A stretch of 64,000 nucleotides of DNA from Ralstonia soli (lineage in GTDB: Bacteria; Pseudomonadota; Gammaproteobacteria; Burkholderiales; Burkholderiaceae). The position numbers and the translations under genes were made by a program. The stretch is taken from contig NZ_JAMXHT010000007.1 in the NCBI RefSeq assembly GCF_023955655.1, positions 426,552-490,551 on the forward strand, written 5' to 3'. The notes beneath the pieces are model-generated. The model was given only the letters and a program-made list of their open reading frames with translations. It did not search any database and was not told where the DNA came from. This document shows positions 27,924 to 36,387 of the stretch, piece by piece (position 1 is the first letter of the stretch; each line of letters opens with the position of its first letter).

Positions 27924-30900
27924 ATGCCGACGACATCTCTACGCCGCCGCGAGCGGCAACGCATGCTTTCCATGGCGCTGGTCGCGTCGCCCCTGACGCT
28001 GTTTGCCATTGCAGCCAAGGCAGCCTGCGTGACGACTGGCGCCACCACCACGTGCGACGCCACTTCTCCCAATCCGTGGTCGCAGACGGTTGGCACCGGC
28101 AACAACGCTGCGGAAGACAACCGCACGGTGACCGTGCAATCGGGCAGCACGATCAGCGTGGGCAGCGCCAACGCGATCAGCCTGCGCGACGGCGCCAACA
28201 TCAATGTGCAGAACGGCGCGACCGTCAGCAACAACGCCACCAGCGGCCCAGGCCTGTTCGGCACCGGCAACAACACCATCGAGTTCCGCAGCAACGGCAC
28301 GCTCACGGTGGACCAGGGCGGCAGCGTGCTGTCCAATGGAAGCCAGCGGAACGGCGAGGCCGTCAACGTGATGGGCTCGGGCAACACCGTCATCAACAAC
28401 GGCACGATCCGCTCGAACACCGCCGCCGCCATCTGGTTCGACAACCTGAGCGGCAGCACACCATCATCAACAATGAGACCGGCGTCATCCAAGCGAACGG
28501 CAACGTGATCGGCAGTTCGGGCAACGCCAGCGTCGACTTCACCAACAAGGGCGCCGTGATCGGCAACCTGGTGTTTGCCGGCGGTAACGACACGCTGCGC
28601 CTGTACACCGGCTCGACCATCACCGGCAATTTCAACGGCGGTGGGGGTTCCAACACGATCTACCTGAGCGGCGCGGGCGACAGCGCACTGCCCGGCAACA
28701 TCAGCAACTTCCAGACGCTCATCAAGAACGACACCGGCACCTGGACGCTGACCGGCACCGTGAGCGGCGTGAAGAACGCCACCGTGCAGCAGGGCACGCT
28801 CATCCTTACCGGCAACAACGCCGCTTACACCGGCAACATCACCGTGGATGCGGCGGGCACGCTGCAGGGGCGAGCGCAGAGCCTGATGCCGACCATCGTT
28901 AACAACGGTCTCGTACGCTTTGACCAACCGGATACCGGCACGTATGCGGGGCTCATCTCCGGCGCGGGCGCGGTGGAGAAGACCGGCGCCGGCACGCTCA
29001 CGCTCGCCCCCACGGCAGCTGGCGGCAACACGTATGCGGGCGGCACGCGCATCAACGGCGGTACGGTGGCCATTGGCGCCGACAACGCACTGGGCGCGGC
29101 GACCGGCGGCGTGTCGTTTGACGGCGGTACGCTGCAGCTCACGCAGAACGTCGACCTCGCAGCCGCGCGTGCCGTCACGCTCAACGCGGGCGGCGGCACG
29201 ATCGATACGCAGGGCTTTGCCTCGACGCTGTCGCAGGGCATCACGGGCAGCGGCGCGCTGACCAAGCTCGGCAGCGGCGTGCTCACCCTGAATGGCAACA
29301 ACAGCGTGGGCGGTGGCACGACCGTCGCGGCCGGCACGCTGGTGGTGGGCGATGCCACGCACGCCAATGCGTCGCTTGCGGGTGGAACGCTGGTCAACAG
29401 CGGCGCCACGCTGGGCGGCTTCGGCAGTGTGAGCGGCAGCGTGCGCAACGATGGCACGCTGGCTGTGGCCGATGCCGTGCCGTCGCTGGCGGGCGGCGGC
29501 AGGGGCACGTTCACCATCAACGGCGCGCTGTTCAACACGGGCACCCTGCAGGTTGGCGGCGCAGGCGTGGGCAATCGTTTGGCGGTCAACGGCAGCTTCA
29601 TGGGGGCCGGCAGCACGCTGGCGCTCAACACACAGCTGGGTACCGACAACTCGCCCACCGACCAGCTCGTGCTGTCGGGCGGAGGCGCTGCGGGCAACAC
29701 GGCGGTGCGCGTCACCAACGTGGGTGGCGCGGGCGCGCAGACCACGGGCAACGGCATCCAGGTCATCGCGGCCGTGAATGGCGCGACCACGCAGGCCGGT
29801 GCGTTTGCGCTGGCCGCCCCTGTGGTGGCAGGTCCGTACGAATACACGCTGCACCGTGGCGGTACGGGCTCGGCTGATAGCTGGTACCTGCGTTCGACGC
29901 GTCCGGCCCCGGACCCGGACCCCACGCCGAACGTGACCCCGGATCCGACCCCGAACCCGAATCCGAATCCGCCCACGCCGGACGTCACGCCGGACCCGAA
30001 CCCCATCACCCCGCACGAGGTGCCGAACTACCGCCCCGAGGTGTCGCTGTACACCGCCGTGCCGTCGATGGCGCTGATGGTTAGCCGCGCCATGCTCGAC
30101 ACGCTGCACGAGCGCGTGGGTGACGAGACGCTGCTGCGCACCGGCGTGCCCAATGGCGACAAGAATGGCGGCAAGGCCTTCAACGGCGCCTGGGCTCGTG
30201 TGATCGGCCAGAAGGGCAGCCGCATGTCGGACGGCGGCATCTACGGCGCTGACGGCCCGGCCTTCGACTACCAGCTTGCCGCCGTGCAGCTCGGCAGCGA
30301 CCTGTACCGTGCGCAGAACGCCGACAACAGCCGCGACCACGCCGGCGTGATGTTCTCCACCGGCCGCATCACGGGTGACGTCACGCATGCCGACGGCACC
30401 AATGCCGGCAGCAACGGCATCAACGCCACCACCGTCGGCGTGTACTGGACGCACTTCAGCCCCAGCGATTGGTACGTCGATGCCGTCGCGCAGGGCACGC
30501 GCTACGACGTGAAGTCGTCGCCGACGCGCATGGCGGGGCTGACCTCGCATGGCCTGGGCTATGCGCTGTCTCTGGAAACGGGTTACCCGATCGCGCTGGA
30601 CAACCGCTGGCGCGTCGAACCGCAGGCGCAGTTGATCTATCAGCGCATCGGCCTGGCCGATGGCTCGGACCCGGCGGCGCAGGTGCGCTTCGGCAACGTG
30701 CAATCGCTGCTCGGCCGCGTTGGCGTGCGAGTGGCGAAGGACTGGGGCGACACGCCGGAGCGTCCGCGTTCCACGTGGTTCCGGGCGAGTGTGTGGCAGG
30801 AGTTTCGCGGTACGAGCACGACATCGTTCTCGTCGGCCGACGGCTGGGTGCCGTTCACTTCGAGCATGCCCGCCACCGTGCTCGACCTGCAGGCCGGCGT

Positions 30901-31015
30901 GACGGCGCAGTTCACGCGCACGGCATCGTTCTATGCCAGCGTGGGGTACCAGATCAGCTCGGACGGCCGCCTGCACGGCTACGACGGCAAGCTCGGCGTG
31001 CGCTGGAACTGGTAA
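27924..31015 (+). pseudogene. autotransporter with pertactin-like barrel, broken by a one-base frameshift
   Basis: The reading frame starting at ATG 27924 (MPTTSLRRRERQRMLSMALV; signal peptide to about AAKAA) codes a beta-helix passenger until 28457, after which it stops at 28508. The continuation (TIINNETGVIQANGN, autotransporter-type repeats, then a Pro-rich linker of PDP/PNP repeats at about 29900-30016 and a C-terminal barrel ending LGVRWNW) is in another frame from 28460 to 31015. Restoring one base at about 28458 (AGCAACACC instead of AGCACACC) joins them into about 1030 residues. So the gene is interrupted once, or the base is a sequencing error. The barrel ends in Trp, an accepted terminal aromatic. 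Function if intact: surface adhesin or similar. Confidence 0.85.
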
Positions 31016-31080
31016 GGCAAGCATGCCGTGCCATGCAGTAACCCTGTGGATGCCAGGGCTTCCTGCTGCACCACAACAAT

Positions 31081-31109
31081 CAACGGGGAGCCCAGGTGGC
31101 TCCCCGTTG
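31081..31109 (+). terminator. hairpin downstream of second autotransporter
   Basis: CAACGGGGAGCC (31081-31092) pairs perfectly with GGCTCCCCGTTG (31098-31109) around a five-base loop, 65 bp after the autotransporter stop. The following bases are only moderately T-rich. Confidence 0.75.
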
Positions 31110-31435
31110 TGCTTGGTGCCAAGCCATCGGCAGTGGCTTGCGAATGTTGCTCACGCAAATCGGCTGTTGTTTGCCGCTACAGGAATTCGTGAAAACCCTA
31201 GGAAACCCGCGCCAGTCTTAGCGATTGGTTATTTTGCGCGAAAAGCCTACGCTTACTGCGTAGTTCTACGTGTGGCGATTGCGTACAGGTGCGAATGGTC
31301 TTGGAGCACGGGCGGGATCAGAGTGCGCCCACAACGACAAGACGGAGCCTGACTCCGGAAGCATCCGCCCGCAATCTCTTGCGTGGCACCTCACCGGTTC
31401 AAAACAACATCCGAAGTCCCCATCAGGAGACAACC
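31110..31435 (+). promoter_or_regulatory. leader region of the DUF3311-mctP operon
   Basis: No gene. It contains an inverted repeat, CTACGC (31247-31252) with GCGTAG (31258-31263), overlapping a sequence faintly like the dispersed repeat (AAAAGC at 31241-31246, CTGCG at 31256-31260). The operon promoter should lie here; none could be pinned down. Confidence 0.4.
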
Positions 31436-31615
31436 ATGAAGTTCTTGCTCGCACTGCCTTTCATCGGCCTGCTGTGGGTGCCGTTCTACAACCAGGAAAC
31501 GCCCATGCTGTTCGGCTTTCCGTTCTTCTACTGGTACCAGTTCATGTGGGTGCCGATCACCTCGCTGCTGATCTGGATCGTCTTCAAGAACGGTCAGAGC
31601 AAAGGAGAAGAATGA
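31436..31615 (+). CDS. DUF3311 small membrane protein, symporter partner
   Basis: 59 residues, two membrane segments (FLLALPFIGLLWVPFY and PITSLLIWIVFK) with an aromatic-rich loop FGFPFFYWYQFMWVP, the DUF3311 signature. Members are encoded just before sodium:solute symporters and are thought to be small accessory subunits. AGGAGA five bases upstream supports ATG 31436. The stop codon overlaps the start of the next gene (ATGA). Confidence 0.92.
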   Translation: MKFLLALPFIGLLWVPFYNQETPMLFGFPFFYWYQFMWVPITSLLIWIVFKNGQSKGEE

Positions 31616-33126
31616 TGGACGGACAGATCAACTGGACCGCGCTCGCCGTCTTCATCTTCTTCTTCGCACTCGTCACGGTGATGGGTTTCATCGCCTCGCG
31701 CTGGCAGCGCGGCGATTCCGACAAGGGCGCGCACATCGACGAATGGGGCCTGGGCGGCCGCAACTTCGGCACCTGGATCACGTGGTTCCTGGTCGGCGGC
31801 GATTTCTACACCGCCTACACCGTGATCGCCGTGCCGGCACTCGTGTATGCGGTCGGCGCGTATGGCTTCTTCGCGCTGCCGTACACGATCCTGGTGTACC
31901 CGATCGTGTTCCTGATCATGCCAAAACTGTGGAAGGTGGCGCATGCCAATGGCCACGTCACGGCGGCTGATGCGGTGTACGGCCGCTACGGCTCACGCTC
32001 GCTGGAGTTTGCGGTGGCGCTGACCGGCGTGGTGGCGACGATGCCCTACATCGCGCTGCAGCTCATCGGCATGGAGGTCGTGATCAAGGCGCTGGGCCTG
32101 ACGGGCGAGCTGCCATTGGCGGCCGCGTTTGTCATCCTGGCGCTGTACACGTACTCCGCCGGCCTGCGTGCACCGGCACTCATCGCTTTCGTCAAAGACA
32201 TCATGATCTACATCGTGGTGCTGGTGGCAGTGGTGCTGGTGCCGGCCAAGCTCGGCGGCTACGGCGCGGTGTTTGCCTCGGCGCATGACGCGTTTGCCGT
32301 GAAGGGCGGGGCCACGGGCCTTACGCTCAAGTCTGCGCAGTTCCTGCCGTTCGCCACGCTGGCCATCGGCTCGGCGCTGGCTGCGTTCATGTACCCGCAT
32401 ACGCTCACCGGCGTGTTTGCGGCGCGCAGTGCAGACACGGTGCGCAAGAACGCGGTGTTCCTGCCGGCCTATACCGTGCTGCTGGGTTTGATCGCGCTGC
32501 TGGGCTTCATGGCGTATGCGGCAGGCATCAAGGTCACCAACAACAACGACGTGGTGCCCGCGCTGTTCAACGCGTTGTTCCCGAGCTGGTTCACCGGGTT
32601 TGCGTTCTCGGCCATCGCCATTGGTGCGCTGGTGCCGGCGGCCGTCATGTCGATTGGCGCGGCCAACCTGTTCACGCGCAACTTCTGGAAGCCGTATGTG
32701 GCACCAGACATCACCGCCGCCGGCCAGGAAAAGGTGGCCAAGGTGATCTCGCTGATCGTCAAGGCGGGCGCCCTGGTGTTCATCCTGTTCCTGCCGACCA
32801 AGTTTGCGCTGGATCTGCAACTGCTGGGCGGTGTGTGGATCGTGCAGACCTTCCCGTCGGTCGTGTTCGGGCTGTTCAACATCTCCAACCGCTTCCGCGC
32901 ACCGGCACTGCTGGCCGGCTGGGCGGCCGGCATGATCAGCGGCAGCTGGCTGGCGTTTTCTGATGGCATCAAGCCTGTGCACACCTTCGTGATTGGCGGT
33001 GACAAGTACACCGTCTACACGGGCCTGGCGGCACTGGTCTTCAACATCGTCGTGGCGGTGGTGGTACAGCTGATTTTCGGCAAGCGCGGGGAAGAAGCGC
33101 CCGCGCTGCGCAAGTCGGCGGGTTGA
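31612..33126 (+). CDS. MctP-like sodium/monocarboxylate symporter
   Basis: 504 residues with about 13 membrane segments, SSS family. The cytoplasmic loop after helix 1 reads RWQRGDSDKGAHIDEWGLGGRNFG, and the core has FLVGGDFYTAYTVIAVPA and SALAAFMYPHTLTGVFAARS, matching MctP-type carriers of lactate, pyruvate or other short monocarboxylates. Coupling to a DUF3311 gene strengthens this. Two possible starts, ATG 31612 and ATG 31615; AAGGAGAAG precedes both. A terminator follows the stop. Exact substrate not determined. Confidence 0.9.
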   Translation: MMDGQINWTALAVFIFFFALVTVMGFIASRWQRGDSDKGAHIDEWGLGGRNFGTWITWFLVGGDFYTAYTVIAVPALVYAVGAYGFFALPYTILVYPIVFLIMPKLWKVAHANGHVTAADAVYGRYGSRSLEFAVALTGVVATMPYIALQLIGMEVVIKALGLTGELPLAAAFVILALYTYSAGLRAPALIAFVKDIMIYIVVLVAVVLVPAKLGGYGAVFASAHDAFAVKGGATGLTLKSAQFLPFATLAIGSALAAFMYPHTLTGVFAARSADTVRKNAVFLPAYTVLLGLIALLGFMAYAAGIKVTNNNDVVPALFNALFPSWFTGFAFSAIAIGALVPAAVMSIGAANLFTRNFWKPYVAPDITAAGQEKVAKVISLIVKAGALVFILFLPTKFALDLQLLGGVWIVQTFPSVVFGLFNISNRFRAPALLAGWAAGMISGSWLAFSDGIKPVHTFVIGGDKYTVYTGLAALVFNIVVAVVVQLIFGKRGEEAPALRKSAG

Positions 33127-33154
33127 TTGACGCGACGCGTTGCGTAGACACAGG

Positions 33155-33186
33155 GCCGGTGCCGAAGGGTGCCGGCTCTTTTGTTT
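33155..33186 (+). terminator. terminator after mctP-like gene
   Basis: GCCGGTGCC (33155-33163) pairs with GGTGCCGGC (33168-33176) including two G-U pairs, GAAG tetraloop, then TCTTTTGTTT. Confidence 0.85.
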
Positions 33187-33431
33187 GGGGCTTTGCGTTT
33201 GAGCGGATCGAATATGGCCGGTCAAGCGTTGATGGAACGACAGGCGGACTGGTGGCCGATCTTCCGGCATGGATCCTGACCAACCTGTGTTTGGGGTTGC
33301 GGTCACCCCGGCAACCTAGCGGCGTTGCAGGCCAATTGCGCAGGTAACGTGGCCCACCACACCGACGGGCGCAACCTGCAGTGGCAGCGTGATCACACGG
33401 CGAAGCCGAATTCCGTTGGGGGTGCCCGTCT

Positions 33432-34595
33432 ATGAGATACGCGAGACTCGATCTGGTCAGAGGGGGCAGTGCGCTGATCGTTGTTGCGGAGCACCTCCGT
33501 AACGCGACCATGGTGGACTTCCAGCGTGCCTCGCAGAGTCCCGCCTGGATCAAGGGCTTCTACTTTGTGACGGGGCTGGGCCATCAGGCCGTGGTGGTCT
33601 TTTTTGTTCTCAGCGGATTCTTCGTGGGGGGCGCAGCGCTCAAGGCCGGCATACAGTTCCAGTGGACCACGTACCTGTCCGCACGCCTGTCCAGGCTCTG
33701 GACCGTACTCATTCCCTGCCTGTTGCTCACGTATGTGGTCGACAACGTTGTCTGGGCCACCGCACCCAGCGTGCTTGATGGCGCGTTCGCCGAAACATGG
33801 CATTCTGCTCCGCAATCGGGTGCCTATGACGCGAGCCTCGCAACAGCCGTGGGCAACCTCTTGTTCCTGCAGACCATCGTGGTCCCGGTCTATGGCTCCA
33901 ACGGCCCGCTCTGGAGCCTGGCCAACGAGTTCTGGTACTACATGCTGTTCCCGTTGATGGCGATGGCGGCGGCGAAAATCGGCGAGCGCCCTACGGTGAT
34001 GCGCCGATTGGCATGTGCGCTGCTGGCTGTGCTCGTCCTGTGTTTCATACCGTTTTCGATGCTGTCCGGATATATGGTCTGGCTCCTCGGCCTGGCCGTG
34101 TTTGCGGCAAGACGCGAACTCGTGGCGTTTATGGCATGCCATTTTCGCGCCGCGGCGGCGGGGTTGTTCGGGCTGTTTGCCGCATGCCTGGTGTTGAGCC
34201 GGCTGCGCATCATTCCCGGTGTCGCGTGGGGTCTTCCCGATCTTCTGCTGGGCTCTGCGTTTGCCGCGGTTTGCGCGGTGTTGATCGTTCCCGGCGCGCA
34301 GCATGCGGCTGAGAGCCGCTTCGACCAATTCTCGAGCGCCCTGGCGCAGTTGTCCTACACCCTCTACTTGTCGCACTTCCCGCTTGTCATGCTGATCGGC
34401 GCCGAGTTCTACAGGAATGAGCGCATGCCGGCCAACGGCGCCAGTGTGCTCGTCTTCACGGGCTGGCTTGTCCTGCTGCTGTGCGTGTGCTGGGCCCTGT
34501 GGTGGCTATTCGAGAGGAACACGTCGGTGGTGAGGCAATACGTCGATCTGCTGGTCGGACAGGTTTCAGCCGCACGGCGCCGCAGTCGCATTTGA
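33432..34595 (+). CDS. acyltransferase family 3 membrane protein (OafA-like)
   Basis: 387 residues, about ten membrane segments. The N terminus RYARLDLVRGGSALIVVAEHLRN carries the Arg-to-His spaced motif of the Acyltransferase_3 family, with the follow-up VVVFFVLSGFFVGG, and GPLWSLANEFWYYMLFP in mid-protein. Such enzymes O-acetylate or acylate surface polysaccharides and other extracytoplasmic sugars; the acceptor here is unknown, and no polysaccharide genes are adjacent. It stands alone, terminated by a hairpin overlapping its stop codon. Confidence 0.88.
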   Translation: MRYARLDLVRGGSALIVVAEHLRNATMVDFQRASQSPAWIKGFYFVTGLGHQAVVVFFVLSGFFVGGAALKAGIQFQWTTYLSARLSRLWTVLIPCLLLTYVVDNVVWATAPSVLDGAFAETWHSAPQSGAYDASLATAVGNLLFLQTIVVPVYGSNGPLWSLANEFWYYMLFPLMAMAAAKIGERPTVMRRLACALLAVLVLCFIPFSMLSGYMVWLLGLAVFAARRELVAFMACHFRAAAAGLFGLFAACLVLSRLRIIPGVAWGLPDLLLGSAFAAVCAVLIVPGAQHAAESRFDQFSSALAQLSYTLYLSHFPLVMLIGAEFYRNERMPANGASVLVFTGWLVLLLCVCWALWWLFERNTSVVRQYVDLLVGQVSAARRRSRI

Positions 34596-34621
34596 TGGCG
34601 AGCGGCTCTGGGCTCGCCATC
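34594..34621. terminator. hairpin between acyltransferase and DHFR-like gene
   Basis: GATGGCGAGC (34594-34603) pairs perfectly with GCTCGCCATC (34612-34621), eight-base loop. It overlaps the acyltransferase stop codon and sits at the convergent junction with the minus-strand reductase gene, so it may serve both. No strong T-run. Confidence 0.65.
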
Positions 34622-34630
34622 AGTGCGGTA

Positions 34631-35293
34631 TCAGGCGCCTGCACGCCCCTGGCGCTGCAACACGACATGCATCGCCTTGTCGGAAGCCACGGATTCAACG
34701 CACACGTATCCCAGGGCCCGCAAGTCGATCCCCTCGAACAGCGGCTCTCCGCGACCGAGCAGCACTGGCGAGATCGCAAGGTGCAACTCGTCGATCAGCC
34801 CCTCGCGCAGATACTGCCGGATCGTGCCCGGCCCACCGCCGATGCGCACATCCATGCCGGCGGCGGCCTCGCGTGCCCGGTCGAGCGCTTCGTGAATGCC
34901 GCCGGTGATGAAGTGGAACGTCGTGCCGCCTTCCATCTCAATGGACGGGCGCGCGTGGTGGGTCAGCACGAAGACGGGCACGTGATACGGCGGGCTGTCT
35001 CCCCACCAGCCTTTCCACTTGGTATCCGGCCAGTCGCCACGGATGGGGCCGAACATGTTGCGTCCAAGGATCCACGCCCCGACGTTCTGAAAGCTGCGGG
35101 CGGCGAAGCCATCGTCCACCCCCGTTGTGCCGCCGTCCTTGCCGAACAAGGCTCGCTGGAATGTGCGTGTCGGCACCAGCCACTGGTGCAGCTCCGTCCC
35201 GCCCACGCCGAGCGGATTGTCGATGTCCTGATCCGGCCCCGCTCCGTAGCCGTCGATTGAGAGGGTGAAGCCTGCAACGCGAACGTGTGTCAT
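34631..35293 (-). CDS. DHFR/RibD C-terminal-domain family reductase
   Basis: 220 residues. N terminus [19 protein letters not shown] is the RibD-C/DHFR-like start; [10 protein letters not shown] and [36 protein letters not shown] are the characteristic nucleotide-binding and C-terminal motifs. It is probably an NADPH-dependent reductase of unknown substrate, distinct from true FolA. GGAGG upstream fixes the start at 35293. It is convergent with the acyltransferase and divergent from rdgC. Confidence 0.88.
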   Translation of the reverse strand: MTHVRVAGFTLSIDGYGAGPDQDIDNPLGVGGTELHQWLVPTRTFQRALFGKDGGTTGVDDGFAARSFQNVGAWILGRNMFGPIRGDWPDTKWKGWWGDSPPYHVPVFVLTHHARPSIEMEGGTTFHFITGGIHEALDRAREAAAGMDVRIGGGPGTIRQYLREGLIDELHLAISPVLLGRGEPLFEGIDLRALGYVCVESVASDKAMHVVLQRQGRAGA

Positions 35294-35444
35294 CGTGTGC
35301 CTCCGGTTAGGGGCCGGCAGGTCATCCACGCATGCCGGCGTCCGGACATGCATCTTAGTACCGCGCCGTTGTTTGCAGGTACCTACAGCGATTGGCGGGG
35401 AAGTGCCGCTGTCATTTAAAATCGCGCACTTTGCCCGTACTCCC

Positions 35445-36365
35445 ATGTGGTTCAAGAACCTTCAGCTTCATCGTCTTCCGGCACCCTGGGCCGTGACCCC
35501 CGACCAGCTTGAAAAGTGGCTGGCACCGCACGCGTTCCAAGCGGGCAACAGTGTCGAGAAACAGACCTCCGGATGGGCGTCGCCGCGCGATGACGGTGCG
35601 CTCGTGTATTCCGTCAACCGGCAGATGCTGCTGGTGTTTCGCTCGGAAAAGAAGTTGCTGCCGGCGTCGGTCGTCAATCAGGTGACCAAGGCCCGCGCGC
35701 TTGAGATGGAAGAGCAGCAGGGCTTTAAGCCCGGCCGCAAGCAACTGCGTGAACTCAAGGAGCAGGTGACCGACGAGTTGCTGCCGCGCGCGTTCAGCAT
35801 CCGGCGCGATACCCGCGTGTGGATCGACCCGGTCAACGGCTGGCTCGTCATCGATGCCGCTTCGCAGACGCTTGCCGACGACATTCGCGGCCTGCTCGTC
35901 AAATCGATCGATCAGCTGCCGCTCACCAGCGTGCGCGTGGCGTATTCGGCCGTGGCCGCGATGACGGAGTGGCTGCTCTCCGGTGAGGCACCGGGCGGAT
36001 TCACCGTGGACCAGGACGCCGAACTGCGCTCAACCGGTGAGGGCGGCGCCACGGTGCGCTACGTCGGCCACGCGCTCGAAGCCGACGATATGCGGCGCCA
36101 CATCGAAGCCGGCAAACAGTGCATGCGCCTCGCGATGACGTGGGACGACCGGGTCTCGTTCGTGCTGACGCCGTCGCTGACGATCAAGCGCGTCACGCCG
36201 CTCGACGTGATCAAGGAAGCGGCCGACCCGACCGCGCAGAACGACGACGAGCGCTTCGAATCGGACGTCACGCTGATGACGGGTGAGCTGGCCAGGATGC
36301 TGGCCGATCTGGTGGAGATCCTGGGCGGCGATCAGAACGACACGGTGCAGCAGGCGGCCGCCTGA
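35445..36365 (+). CDS. rdgC: recombination-associated protein RdgC
   Basis: 306 residues, full length for RdgC. It starts [15 protein letters not shown], the family's invariant-type opening, with [19 protein letters not shown] and [15 protein letters not shown] in the middle. It is a ring-shaped, non-specific double-strand DNA-binding protein that restrains RecA. It is convergent with the GGDEF-EAL gene, whose stop lies 22 bp away. Confidence 0.96.
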   Translation: MWFKNLQLHRLPAPWAVTPDQLEKWLAPHAFQAGNSVEKQTSGWASPRDDGALVYSVNRQMLLVFRSEKKLLPASVVNQVTKARALEMEEQQGFKPGRKQLRELKEQVTDELLPRAFSIRRDTRVWIDPVNGWLVIDAASQTLADDIRGLLVKSIDQLPLTSVRVAYSAVAAMTEWLLSGEAPGGFTVDQDAELRSTGEGGATVRYVGHALEADDMRRHIEAGKQCMRLAMTWDDRVSFVLTPSLTIKRVTPLDVIKEAADPTAQNDDERFESDVTLMTGELARMLADLVEILGGDQNDTVQQAAA

Positions 36366-36387
36366 ACTGCATTGGCCGTCGACGCCG

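Noticed and set aside
27800..28457. Autotransporter start in the frame from 27800
   Set aside because: The N-terminal part in that frame is Arg/His-rich and lacks a signal peptide; the real N terminus is in another frame from 27924.
27860..31024. 1054-residue open frame on the minus strand
   Set aside because: Opposite the second autotransporter; low-complexity Arg/Ala/His sequence and no start signals.
31241..31260. Seventh copy of the dispersed repeat
   Set aside because: Only the ends match (AAAAGC and CTGCG); it has several changes and one base less in the middle, so chance or a separate inverted repeat is as likely.
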